Shown here: one piece after another, positions 45,909 through 55,014 of the stretch
Layout of the letters: each line of letters opens with the position of its first letter
Numbering within the stretch: the stretch's first letter is position 1
Assembly (NCBI RefSeq): GCF_001937065.1
Contig: NZ_MOWR01000005.1
Location: 1 to 64,000 of the forward strand
Origin: Streptococcus sp. 'caviae'
Lineage (GTDB): Bacteria > Bacillota > Bacilli > Lactobacillales > Streptococcaceae
Length of the DNA stretch: 64,000 nt
Reading direction: 5' to 3'
The notes under the pieces: model-generated
The model's input: the letters and a program-made list of their open reading frames with translations, nothing else
Told to the model about the DNA's origin: nothing
The model's database searches: none
Translations under genes and position numbers: made by a program

Positions 45909-48900
45909 TTGACTAAAAGTAACATTGAAAAGGTGTTAGATTTAACTCCTATGCAAAAGGGAATGCTTTTTAACTATGTAAAAAGCGGAGTGAGGACTTA
46001 TTTTGTTCAGAAGTCAGTGAAATTGACAGGGAATTTTTCCATTCAGAATGCAATTTTGAGTTTGAAAGTATTAAGTCGTAAATACGAAATTTTAAGGACC
46101 TCATTTTTTTATAAAACGGGTGCAGATCCTAAGCAAGTAATCTTAAAAAACAGAGAAATTGAATATACTGTTATAAAGGCTGATGCAAGTTCTCTCAAAA
46201 AAATTGAAGAAGGCGAAAAGTCTCGAGGGTTTGATTTATCGAAAGACCCTCTTTTAAGGGTGGTTTTTGTGACCCATGATGATAATCACTGTACCATAAT
46301 TTGGAATTTTAACCATATTATTTTGGATGGTTGGTGTATGTCAATTCTTTTACGTGAATTTTTCAAGTACTATGAGTCGTTTCAGAAGGGCAATTCTTTT
46401 GAATCTATAGTTGATCATTTAGAAAGTGTATTTGATTATAAAGAATATCTGAACTGGTTAAGAATTCAGGATTATGATTCTGCAAAAAACTATTGGTCAA
46501 ATTTAGTAAAAGATTATCAAGAAAATGGAAATATTGAATCAAGACTTCAATATAAAGAAACAGATAATAATACTGGAATTATATCTTACTTTCCAAGCAA
46601 AACTTTAATTGATCGAATATCAAAGCTTTGCCTCGCTAATAATATTACAATTAGTACATTTTTTGAATTTTCTTGGGGATTGTTTTTAGCTAAACAAAAT
46701 TTTGTAGAAGATATCATTTTTGGTAAAGTTGTTTCAGGTAGACGAGCTTCTCTTCAAGGAATTGAAGAGGGGTTGGGACTTTTCATAAATACTATTCCAA
46801 CACGATTAAAATTAAATGAGGAGTTATCCTATCAATCACATTTAAAATTGTTGTATAGTCAAAATTTAGAGAGTGATGAGCATGATTTTTATCCTCTATT
46901 TGATATTATGAAGCTCAATGATTTAGGTACTAATCTTATTAACAGCTTATTCATATTTGAAAATTATTTTATTGATGAAAATGCACTGCATACGCCAGCT
47001 GATCTTGAAGTTGAAATAGAGAATAAGCAAGAGTTTACAGAGTACCCTTTATCATTATCAATCATTAAGCAAGCAGACTATGAAATTGATATAAATTATC
47101 ATTCAGAAATCTTTTCTAAAGAAGAAATTGAGTTATTTATGTCACATTTTGTTTCAATTATCAATGATATCATTGATAATCCTGATAAAAAAATTGCAAA
47201 TGTAACTCTGACTTCTGTTGAAGAAAAGAAAAAATTAAAAGATTTTTCGTTGGGGAGAAATAAAGAAAGCGGCTTTACTTCAATCATTAAACAGTTTGAG
47301 CATCAAGTTTTATTGAATCCAAACACTGTTGCAGTTAGGGATGCAAATGGTTCTATCACATATTATGAATTATATAGGTACATTTTAAAGATTGAAACTA
47401 AATTAATTAAAAGTGGTGTTAAAAGCGGAGATAGACTTCTTATCTTATGTAATAAAACTATAGACTTTATTGCAAGTCTTTTTGCATCAATAAAATGTGG
47501 GTGTACGTATGTTCCTGTAGATAAGAAATTTAATAATGATAGATTATTATTTATTCTAAAAGATAGTGGAGCCAAACTTGTATTATCTGATTCTGATAAC
47601 GTTTTAGAAGGTGTAAAATGTATAAATGTTAAAAAAATTGAAGAATATGTAGAATATGAACAAAGTACTACATCGGATAATCCTCATCTTTATATACTCT
47701 ATACTTCAGGAACTACAGGGACTCCAAAGGGAGTTTTGGTAAAAGAAAGCTCAGTTATTAATTTAGTTCATTTTTTGAATGATGAAATATATTCAAAATA
47801 TTCTAGAACAAATGTTGGAATGCTAGCTAATCAAATTTTTGATGCTTCAGTTCAACAAATTTTCACATCCTTATTATTTGGGCATACTTTACATTTAATT
47901 AATGAAGATTTAAAATTTGCTCCTAAAACTCTCTGGAATTATCTCAATACGAATGAAATAAAAATTTTAGATGGAACTCCCTCTTATATAGAACTTTTAA
48001 TATCTGAAAATCAAGGACAGTTGGGTGTCGAGAATTACTTAATTGGTGGAGAAGTATTATCGCCTCAGTTGGTAAAGCAGATACATATTGTGTCACGGCA
48101 GTCGGATATTTATAATGTTTATGGCCCTACTGAGACAACAGTAGATGCAACATATTATTTATGTAATTCTATAGATGATACTTTAAATAAAATTCCAGTA
48201 GGGAGACCAATATACAATACAAAGATTCAAGTTGTAAATAATCAATCAATTTGTGGAATTGGGATGCTTGGAGAAATATTTATCTCTGGTGAATGTGTTG
48301 CTGATGGCTATGTATCTTTTAACAAAAAGAACTATACTGATACTGGTTTTACTAATTGGGGAAGTGACAAAGAAAGTGGCTATTTAACAGGAGATATTGG
48401 ATATTGGAATCAAAATGGACAATTAGAGATCGTAGGCAGAAGGGATTCACAGATTAAATTAAATGGTCATCGGATTGAGTTAAGTGAAATTGAGACATTG
48501 TTGATTCATATGCATGCAATAAAGAAAGCAGTAGCATTAGTAGAAAAAAACAATATTTTTGCATTTATTATGTCAAATGAAGCTATTGATTTAGATAATT
48601 GTTTATCTCAATTGGAGGAAAAGCTACCTTACTACATGGTTCCTAGGGGTATAAAACAACTGGATGCTTTTCCGATGACTATAAATGGAAAGCTTGATAT
48701 ACAGAAATTGAAAATGCTTCTTGGGGATGTCACTTGTGAGGCTAAGGAATTAAAAAATTCAAAAGAACTAACAAATGATGAAAAAAAGATATTAAATGTT
48801 TATAAAAAAATTTTTAAGAATAATCATTTAACAATAACGGACAATTTCTTTGAGTTAGGTGGAGATTCTATTCAGGCTATTAGAATTGTTTCCTTATTAA

Positions 48901-51749
48901 GTGATTTTGAAGTTTCAGTTGATGATATTTTGAAGTATCCTACAATTTCACAATTAGCAGGACATTTGAAGAGAAATAAAAATGCAATATCTCAAGAAGA
49001 GATAAGCGGACAATTTAAACTTTTACCAAGCCAAAATAAATTTGTTAGTTGGGTAAAAGAGGTTGAAGCAGATTATTTTAATCAATCATTCTTAGTTAAG
49101 TCAAGAGAAATGATTGATTATGATACTTTAAATACTATTTATCATAAATTGCTGAAACATCATGATTCTTTAAGAGTCTGTTATTCTTATGGAGTTAATT
49201 TCGCAACAATTTTAAATTATAAATCGTTGAAGATTAAAATGAATGTTGTAAGTGTAGAGTGTTTTGAATCAGAACTAGAGGCAATTGCAACAGAGCAGCA
49301 GCAAAGTCTTAGCCTTAAAGAAGGAGACGTATTTAGATTAGTCTCTATTCGGACAGAAAAAGGACAATATCTTTTATTTATATTACATCATTTTATTTCT
49401 GATGCAGTATCAATGAGGATTATTTTTGATGATTTTTGTACGCTATATAGAAATCAAAATGATGAAAATGTATTGCCATTGAAAACAAATTCTTTGATTG
49501 ATTATAGCAAGGAATTATTTGATAAAGTCGATGAGGGAATCTTTAAAGAGGATGAAGAGTTTTGGAAGAAAAATGAAATTTCAAGTTTTTTAAACAAAAA
49601 AGAGCTGTGCAAGGTTAGCAAGTCACGTCATTTGAAAATTGATTTTGGGAAAGACTTATCCGCTCAAATCCGTCAACACATTAATCAGGATATTAACATT
49701 AATATACAGGATTTACTGGTTTATAGCTTCTTAATGGCTATATTTAAAGTATATAGAAGTCTCGAACATTTTACGATTGATTTTGAAGGTTATGGACGAA
49801 ATATAAAGAAGATGAGTTCAAATGTCTCTAGAACAATTGGATGGTTCACTTCTATATACCCAATTACATTTAAAAAATTTAGCAAGGATATGCCATTAGA
49901 AAGTAAATTACACAATATTCATGAACATCTTGAAGGAATACCAAATGGAGGAGTGTCTTACTATTTAACAAGAAAGGAAGAAGTCCAAAATTATGCTCCT
50001 GTCCTATTTAATTACCTAGGTGAGTTTGATTCAAAAGAAGAGACAGATGCAGATTTGACTTTGTTACCAACAACAATAGGTCAGGAAGTTTCTGGTAATA
50101 TAGAGATGCAAAATCCAATGATTATTAATATAGCAATACAAGATGGTCAATTAATAGCGGATTTCAGGTATGATAAATCTATATATAATTATTACAGGGT
50201 ACAAAAACTAATCTCTTATTTTAAAAATAATTTAAAATGGTACTTAAAATCAGTTTCTAAAAGCAATTCATCTATTCTTAACCAGCTAAAAGATTATAAT
50301 CCTAATAATGATTTAGCAGATGTTATGAATTCAGGAAGTTCGAAAAATATTTTTATTTTTCCACCTGCTATGTTAAAGGTGGCTTATCTACCACTGTATA
50401 AAAAGCTTTTTTCTGATTTGGATTATAAATGTCATGTTTTGCATCTACTGAACGATAAGGATATAGTAGAAAGATATGCTGAATATATTATGTCGCAAAA
50501 TTGCGAGGAGCTGGTTTTTATAGGTTATTCAGGAGGAGCTAATATAGCCTATGATACTGCTTTGTTTTTGGAAAAGAATTTCAATATCAAGGTCAAAATA
50601 ATCATTATGATTGATGGTTTCAAATGGGAAGATGGTTTGGATTTTGTCGTTGTCAATGAAAAAAATATTGATGAAATGCTGGAAGAATTTCTAAAACAAA
50701 ATCATTTGACCAGATATGATTTGGGAGAGAAACTTGAGAAAATGCTTTTAAGAGAGCGAAGCAATTTTCTAAATGAAGCTCAAGTTTATCAACAATATTG
50801 TCAAAACAACAAAAATAAGACAGCAGTTTTATCGGAGACTAAGATATATAATATTGAATCAGAAGATCACTATGTGGATCCATCAAAAGATACACGTCAC
50901 CGTTGGGATGATGTATCTGCTTCTGAGGTTACCTATATTAAAGGTGTAGGCAGTCATTTAAGTATGTTAAATGATGAAGAGATGCTTACTATAAACAGAA
51001 ATCATCTTCTTGATATTTTAAAAGAATGCTATTCTAATAAAAAAGATCTTATCATAAAAGCAGAGAATCTTATTAAAGAATATGGGAATAGCAGTACTAA
51101 GTTTAGAGCACTAAATAATGTCAGTCTTGATATATACGCAGGTGAGTTTTTGGTGGTTCTAGGAACTTCTGGTTCAGGAAAATCAACTCTCCTCAATTCA
51201 CTGAGTACTCTAGAAGAATTTGATGCGGGTAAATTATGGTATTATGGTGAATCTGTCAATCATTCTGATAAGAAACAAATTTTGAAGATCCGAAAAGATT
51301 ATATAGGATTTGTTTTCCAGCAGTATCACTTAATTCCTAACCTCAATGTAACAGACAACATTGCAACAGGAAGTTATTTAGCTAAAGATTCATTAGATAT
51401 GTGGAAAATACTTAAGGAATTATCTTTAGATGATAAACTGGATAAATATCCTAACCAGCTATCGGGCGGTGAGCAGCAGCGTGTTTCGATTGCCAGGGCT
51501 CTTGCCAAGAATTCAAGAATTATTTTTTGTGATGAGCCTACTGGGGCTTTGGACACCAAAACAGGTATTGCTGTTTTAAAAATACTAAAGGAATTGCAGA
51601 AATTGTATGGTATAACTATTATTTTAGTAACTCATAACAATCAGATTGCTTCAATTGCAGATCGGGTTCTTCATATGAGGGATGGTGCAATTACTAAAGT
51701 AGATAATCATTCTGCACCTCTTAAAGTAGAGGAGGTTGATTGGTTATAA
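45909..51749 (+). CDS. Non-ribosomal peptide synthetase 2 fused to an ABC ATPase (C-A-T-E-TE-ABC, predicted Gln)
   Basis: A 1946-residue protein from TTG 45909 (GGGAGGAG upstream). Order: condensation (LTPMQKGMLF at the start, NHIILDGWC near 135, first His replaced by Asn), adenylation (YTSGTTGTPKG near 598, GRRDSQIKLNGHRIELSEIE, TINGKLD), carrier (FELGGDSIQA near 986), epimerisation-like (HHFISDAVS near 1159, EGYGRN, RTIGWFTSIYP, FNYLGEF), thioesterase (GYSGGA near 1540, Asp in IMIDGF, His in GVGSHLSML near 1682), then a whole MacB/LolD-type ATPase from about 1717 (Walker A GTSGSGKST near 1750, LSGGEQQRVSIARAL, Walker B IIFCDEPTGALD, VTHNNQ). The code DAQDIGVVD plus Lys matches Gln. One uninterrupted frame; the ATPase-permease pairing is with the next gene. 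Confidence 0.95.
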   Translation: MTKSNIEKVLDLTPMQKGMLFNYVKSGVRTYFVQKSVKLTGNFSIQNAILSLKVLSRKYEILRTSFFYKTGADPKQVILKNREIEYTVIKADASSLKKIEEGEKSRGFDLSKDPLLRVVFVTHDDNHCTIIWNFNHIILDGWCMSILLREFFKYYESFQKGNSFESIVDHLESVFDYKEYLNWLRIQDYDSAKNYWSNLVKDYQENGNIESRLQYKETDNNTGIISYFPSKTLIDRISKLCLANNITISTFFEFSWGLFLAKQNFVEDIIFGKVVSGRRASLQGIEEGLGLFINTIPTRLKLNEELSYQSHLKLLYSQNLESDEHDFYPLFDIMKLNDLGTNLINSLFIFENYFIDENALHTPADLEVEIENKQEFTEYPLSLSIIKQADYEIDINYHSEIFSKEEIELFMSHFVSIINDIIDNPDKKIANVTLTSVEEKKKLKDFSLGRNKESGFTSIIKQFEHQVLLNPNTVAVRDANGSITYYELYRYILKIETKLIKSGVKSGDRLLILCNKTIDFIASLFASIKCGCTYVPVDKKFNNDRLLFILKDSGAKLVLSDSDNVLEGVKCINVKKIEEYVEYEQSTTSDNPHLYILYTSGTTGTPKGVLVKESSVINLVHFLNDEIYSKYSRTNVGMLANQIFDASVQQIFTSLLFGHTLHLINEDLKFAPKTLWNYLNTNEIKILDGTPSYIELLISENQGQLGVENYLIGGEVLSPQLVKQIHIVSRQSDIYNVYGPTETTVDATYYLCNSIDDTLNKIPVGRPIYNTKIQVVNNQSICGIGMLGEIFISGECVADGYVSFNKKNYTDTGFTNWGSDKESGYLTGDIGYWNQNGQLEIVGRRDSQIKLNGHRIELSEIETLLIHMHAIKKAVALVEKNNIFAFIMSNEAIDLDNCLSQLEEKLPYYMVPRGIKQLDAFPMTINGKLDIQKLKMLLGDVTCEAKELKNSKELTNDEKKILNVYKKIFKNNHLTITDNFFELGGDSIQAIRIVSLLSDFEVSVDDILKYPTISQLAGHLKRNKNAISQEEISGQFKLLPSQNKFVSWVKEVEADYFNQSFLVKSREMIDYDTLNTIYHKLLKHHDSLRVCYSYGVNFATILNYKSLKIKMNVVSVECFESELEAIATEQQQSLSLKEGDVFRLVSIRTEKGQYLLFILHHFISDAVSMRIIFDDFCTLYRNQNDENVLPLKTNSLIDYSKELFDKVDEGIFKEDEEFWKKNEISSFLNKKELCKVSKSRHLKIDFGKDLSAQIRQHINQDININIQDLLVYSFLMAIFKVYRSLEHFTIDFEGYGRNIKKMSSNVSRTIGWFTSIYPITFKKFSKDMPLESKLHNIHEHLEGIPNGGVSYYLTRKEEVQNYAPVLFNYLGEFDSKEETDADLTLLPTTIGQEVSGNIEMQNPMIINIAIQDGQLIADFRYDKSIYNYYRVQKLISYFKNNLKWYLKSVSKSNSSILNQLKDYNPNNDLADVMNSGSSKNIFIFPPAMLKVAYLPLYKKLFSDLDYKCHVLHLLNDKDIVERYAEYIMSQNCEELVFIGYSGGANIAYDTALFLEKNFNIKVKIIIMIDGFKWEDGLDFVVVNEKNIDEMLEEFLKQNHLTRYDLGEKLEKMLLRERSNFLNEAQVYQQYCQNNKNKTAVLSETKIYNIESEDHYVDPSKDTRHRWDDVSASEVTYIKGVGSHLSMLNDEEMLTINRNHLLDILKECYSNKKDLIIKAENLIKEYGNSSTKFRALNNVSLDIYAGEFLVVLGTSGSGKSTLLNSLSTLEEFDAGKLWYYGESVNHSDKKQILKIRKDYIGFVFQQYHLIPNLNVTDNIATGSYLAKDSLDMWKILKELSLDDKLDKYPNQLSGGEQQRVSIARALAKNSRIIFCDEPTGALDTKTGIAVLKILKELQKLYGITIILVTHNNQIASIADRVLHMRDGAITKVDNHSAPLKVEEVDWL

Positions 51750-54118
51750 TGTATCAGTTAATAAAAAATAATGTATTTGGATTATTAAAAAATAAAATTT
51801 TTATTGTTTTGTTGGTTTTATTATCCAGCATACTCGGCTTTATTATCTCTTATTTATATTTTGGGAATGTTCCCATGAAAGAGTTATATGAAAAGCAACT
51901 TAAAGACAGCAACGGCGAGCAATTCAGAATTATTCCGGAGTTAAAGTTAAGTAGTCGGGAATACAAAAAAATAATAAAAGATTATGAAATTAAAAATGCC
52001 TCTCCTCAAAAAATAGATGGACTGGTTAAAAAAGATGTTATTGACTTAACCGACTATTATCAGAATCGAATATCAACCTTAGAAAAGAAGTACGGATTTA
52101 CATCAGAAATTCTAAAAAGAAAGTATGTTAAAACAAATGGAATTACCTACTATCTAACCTTTTTCCAAGGAACAAAACTCAATAAGATAACAATGGTTGA
52201 AGGAGACAATAAATTAAAAGACGGAAATGTCTTATTGTCAGTTCAATTTGCCAGACAAAACAAAGTTTCTGTTGGTGATACTTTAACCTTGCAAAATAAA
52301 AAGTACAAAGTATCTGGTTTATATTATCAGCCTTCTGAGAGTTTGATCTACAACTCAGCTTATTCAGCAAATTTAAGCACAAAGAAAAATGCAGGAGTTT
52401 TACTCACTAATAACGATTTAAAACGGATGAACGGTCCTGCAGAGTCAATATATGTTTGTCGATTTAATGATAAAGTCTCAGACTCAGTCTTAACTGATAA
52501 ATTGCAAAAGATTATGGAAGACAATAGCGTTAAAAAATTATCCAGTAGCAAAGATTTGCCCCTCTATAATTCTTTTTTATCGAATTTTAATACAAGCATA
52601 TCAATTATGGTCATTTGTCTTAGTTTATTTACTTTTGTTATCATTGTTTTACTATTTCAAATATTGGGAAACCAGTTACAGCAGTATTCTAAAAGTCTGG
52701 GGATTTTAAGAGCGACAGGATATAGTGCCTTGAAGCTGTCGTTGACATTTTTAATTTTCTCAATTCCCATCATGCTTAGTTTAATGATTGGTTTTATAGT
52801 TGGCTATATTAAATCTAAAGAGTTTAGTAATTCTTATCTGAAAACCTTTAACTTTATTGCGCCTAAAGTACCTATAAATATTGCTAAGCTGTTAGTTATT
52901 TGTCTGCTAGTGTTTTTCATTTTAAATGTGATATGCATTTTTTATACTAACCGTATACTTTCAAAACCAATTTTAGACAGCATTTATTCTCGCAAGTCAG
53001 AAAAACAAAAGCGTTATTCTCTGCAGTTTTTTAATGGTGAAATTGGTAAATTACCTATGGTTAGCAGAATGAGAGTCAGTTTTTTATTAAAGAATATTAT
53101 CAGAAGTCTTATTGTATTCTTTATGTCGTTTATATCCTTTATTTTATTAAATTTTGCTTTTTCCTTATTTAGCCTTTCATCGAAACCCTTGAATGATTAC
53201 AGCAATTCTTTAAATTATAAATTTGAAAATACTTTTAACACAGTACAAAATAGTCATTTGGATAGACTGTCAGAAAATCAGAGCTACTCTGCATCTTTTC
53301 TTGCAGGAACATCAAAGGCTGACTATCAATATTATAATATATCTTATGTAAGTCCTGAATTTACTGCTTTAAATATCCGTACATCAAAGAACACCAGTAT
53401 CTTTAGAGAACTTTCTAATAAAAATAATATTATCATTTCAAAAAAAATGGCTGCGAAATATCAGTTGCGTAAAGGGGACATTGTTAAGGTTAAAACATAT
53501 ACAGGAAAAACTCACGCTTATACGGTAGTGTCTATAAATCCTGTTGCTTATGACAATACCTTATATGTTAATATTGAATCAATTGAAGGTATGGCAGACG
53601 GTGTTAGTCAATCAAGATATAATATAACCTATACTGATACTGCTGTAAAAGAAAATCAGACTGTTAAATCTCAATCAAAAAAGGAAAAAGTACATCAGAT
53701 TAAAGATTTAGTAAGCAGCAGTTTAATGTTAATTCCTACCATTGTGACGATAACGTTAGTCATTGTGTTCAGTATATCAATACTGCTGGCCTATCTCAAT
53801 ATAAATGATAATAAGAAAAATATCTCTATTTTGATTCTGATGGGTTATTCGAAAAAATTAATCATGAATATGCTGATTAATATTTATACTTGGATAATGC
53901 TAGCGGGCTGCCTTGTTGCAAGTTGTTTTTTAGGAAAGATTTTTCATTATTTTGAGACTTACATCAATTCAGCTGTTGATATCTACATTGAATTCAATAG
54001 TTCTTTTCTCAATGTTGTTGCTTCTTTTGTTTTGATATATATGATTTATAAGTTATCGATTGTATCAACTTATAAAATCTTTGATAATATTAAAGTGAGT
54101 GACATTAATTATGAATAA
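51749..54118 (+). CDS. MacB/FtsX-type ABC transporter permease
   Basis: About 789 residues. It has one N-terminal membrane helix, a large extracellular domain (about residues 45-280), three FtsX helices, then a second unit of helix, extracellular domain and three C-terminal helices. This two-repeat layout is that of FtsX-like permeases working with LolD/MacB-type ATPases. No separate ATPase gene exists next to it: the partner is the domain fused to NRPS-2. ATG 51749 overlaps the NRPS-2 stop (TAATG); TTG 51740, 4 bases after AGAGGAGG, is an alternative start. It could export the product, free it from the membrane, or confer self-resistance as BceAB-type systems do. Confidence 0.88.
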   Translation: MYQLIKNNVFGLLKNKIFIVLLVLLSSILGFIISYLYFGNVPMKELYEKQLKDSNGEQFRIIPELKLSSREYKKIIKDYEIKNASPQKIDGLVKKDVIDLTDYYQNRISTLEKKYGFTSEILKRKYVKTNGITYYLTFFQGTKLNKITMVEGDNKLKDGNVLLSVQFARQNKVSVGDTLTLQNKKYKVSGLYYQPSESLIYNSAYSANLSTKKNAGVLLTNNDLKRMNGPAESIYVCRFNDKVSDSVLTDKLQKIMEDNSVKKLSSSKDLPLYNSFLSNFNTSISIMVICLSLFTFVIIVLLFQILGNQLQQYSKSLGILRATGYSALKLSLTFLIFSIPIMLSLMIGFIVGYIKSKEFSNSYLKTFNFIAPKVPINIAKLLVICLLVFFILNVICIFYTNRILSKPILDSIYSRKSEKQKRYSLQFFNGEIGKLPMVSRMRVSFLLKNIIRSLIVFFMSFISFILLNFAFSLFSLSSKPLNDYSNSLNYKFENTFNTVQNSHLDRLSENQSYSASFLAGTSKADYQYYNISYVSPEFTALNIRTSKNTSIFRELSNKNNIIISKKMAAKYQLRKGDIVKVKTYTGKTHAYTVVSINPVAYDNTLYVNIESIEGMADGVSQSRYNITYTDTAVKENQTVKSQSKKEKVHQIKDLVSSSLMLIPTIVTITLVIVFSISILLAYLNINDNKKNISILILMGYSKKLIMNMLINIYTWIMLAGCLVASCFLGKIFHYFETYINSAVDIYIEFNSSFLNVVASFVLIYMIYKLSIVSTYKIFDNIKVSDINYE

Positions 54119-54713
54119 TATTAAAATTCTCTCTATTAATGATATTTCAGTAGAAGTATATCAGTTACACTTAAGTCTGGCTTCTTCTTACAAAAGGGAA
54201 AGGATAGACAAATTTAAAAATAAGGATGATAAATTAAGAAGCATTGCTAGTGATATCTTGATAAGACAAACAGTTTCAACTTATAAAAACATTCCAATTG
54301 AGAACGTTGAAATTTTGACCAATCCATTTGGAAAACCGTATACACCAAATTGTCGTTTAGAATACAGTGTCAGTCACTCTCATCAATTATCTATTCTTGG
54401 CTTTGGGTTCCATCCGATTGGGGTAGATATAGAAAAGATGGAAGAGATAGAGTTTGATGCTATCTTTAAACAGTTTGGCACAGATTTGGAATATGCTAAT
54501 TTCAAAAAAAGTGTTTATCAAAAAGAGTATTTTTATAAAATTTGGACCTTGAAAGAAGCCTATTTTAAGTGTCTTGGAACAGGAATCACCGATTTACAGG
54601 CAATTGAAATCATAATAAAAGATGACCAAATCATCGTAGATAAGTTAGGGTATCATTTTGAATCTTTCTTAATAAATAAAGATTATATGGTTGCTATTTG
54701 TTATCAAATATAA
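54111..54713 (+). CDS. Sfp-type 4'-phosphopantetheinyl transferase
   Basis: A 200-residue enzyme that converts apo carrier domains of the two synthetases to the holo form using CoA. The family motifs are intact: GVDIE (metal-binding Asp and Glu) and WTLKEAYFKCLGTG. It begins MNNIKILSINDISVEVYQLH. ATG 54111 overlaps the permease stop by 8 bases; GTG 54099 would add four residues. Last gene of the island, still AT-rich, and a strong sign that the cluster is self-contained. Confidence 0.92.
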   Translation: MNNIKILSINDISVEVYQLHLSLASSYKRERIDKFKNKDDKLRSIASDILIRQTVSTYKNIPIENVEILTNPFGKPYTPNCRLEYSVSHSHQLSILGFGFHPIGVDIEKMEEIEFDAIFKQFGTDLEYANFKKSVYQKEYFYKIWTLKEAYFKCLGTGITDLQAIEIIIKDDQIIVDKLGYHFESFLINKDYMVAICYQI

Positions 54714-54810
54714 TTGCTGGGTTTAAGCTTTGTTAGTGAAATATTCTCTGTAAGGTTTATAGTCAAATATTTATTGAATTATGACGGGTATTGTCATAAA
54801 ATAAGCAAAC

Positions 54811-54855
54811 AAGAGAGTGGGGCAAATGGTAGAAACCAATTTGTCCCGCTCTCTT
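54811..54855. terminator. Hairpin terminator of the NRPS operon (streptococcal GAGAGTGGG type)
   Basis: AAGAGAGTGGGGCAAAT pairs with ATTTGTCCCGCTCTCTT around 11 bases, with two mismatched or wobble positions. Hairpins of this GAGAGTGGGRCA type recur between genes in streptococci. It lies about 100 bases past the PPTase stop and is more GC-rich than the island, so the island edge is probably just before it. Confidence 0.7.
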
Positions 54856-54984
54856 TTGACGTACAGACTTGATATTTTTTGTAATAAAAGGAGGCCGCCG
54901 ATAAGCAAAATAATACTATCTGCAAAATTTGACAGTCATTAAAAGAAGGGAACTTATTATATTTACTCAAAAAAACAGTTGATT

Positions 54985-55014
54985 TTGATAGTTTTGTTAT
55001 CATTTTGTTATAAT
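54985..55014 (+). promoter_or_regulatory. Promoter of the TcaA-like gene
   Basis: TTGATA (54985-54990) and TATAAT (55009-55014), 18 bases apart. A leader of about 175 bases follows. Confidence 0.65.

Noticed and set aside
45909..51749. NRPS-2 as an artefact joining two genes
   Set aside because: The frame is continuous, the TE and ATPase are both complete, no internal start with a good ribosome binding site is obvious at the junction, and the downstream permease overlaps the common stop codon. Raw reads were not available, so a small doubt remains.
39768..54713. Mutanobactin, mutanocyclin or siderophore cluster
   Set aside because: There is no PKS part, no cyclisation-type C domain and no salicylate or dihydroxybenzoate gene; there are only two modules, with Thr and Gln codes.
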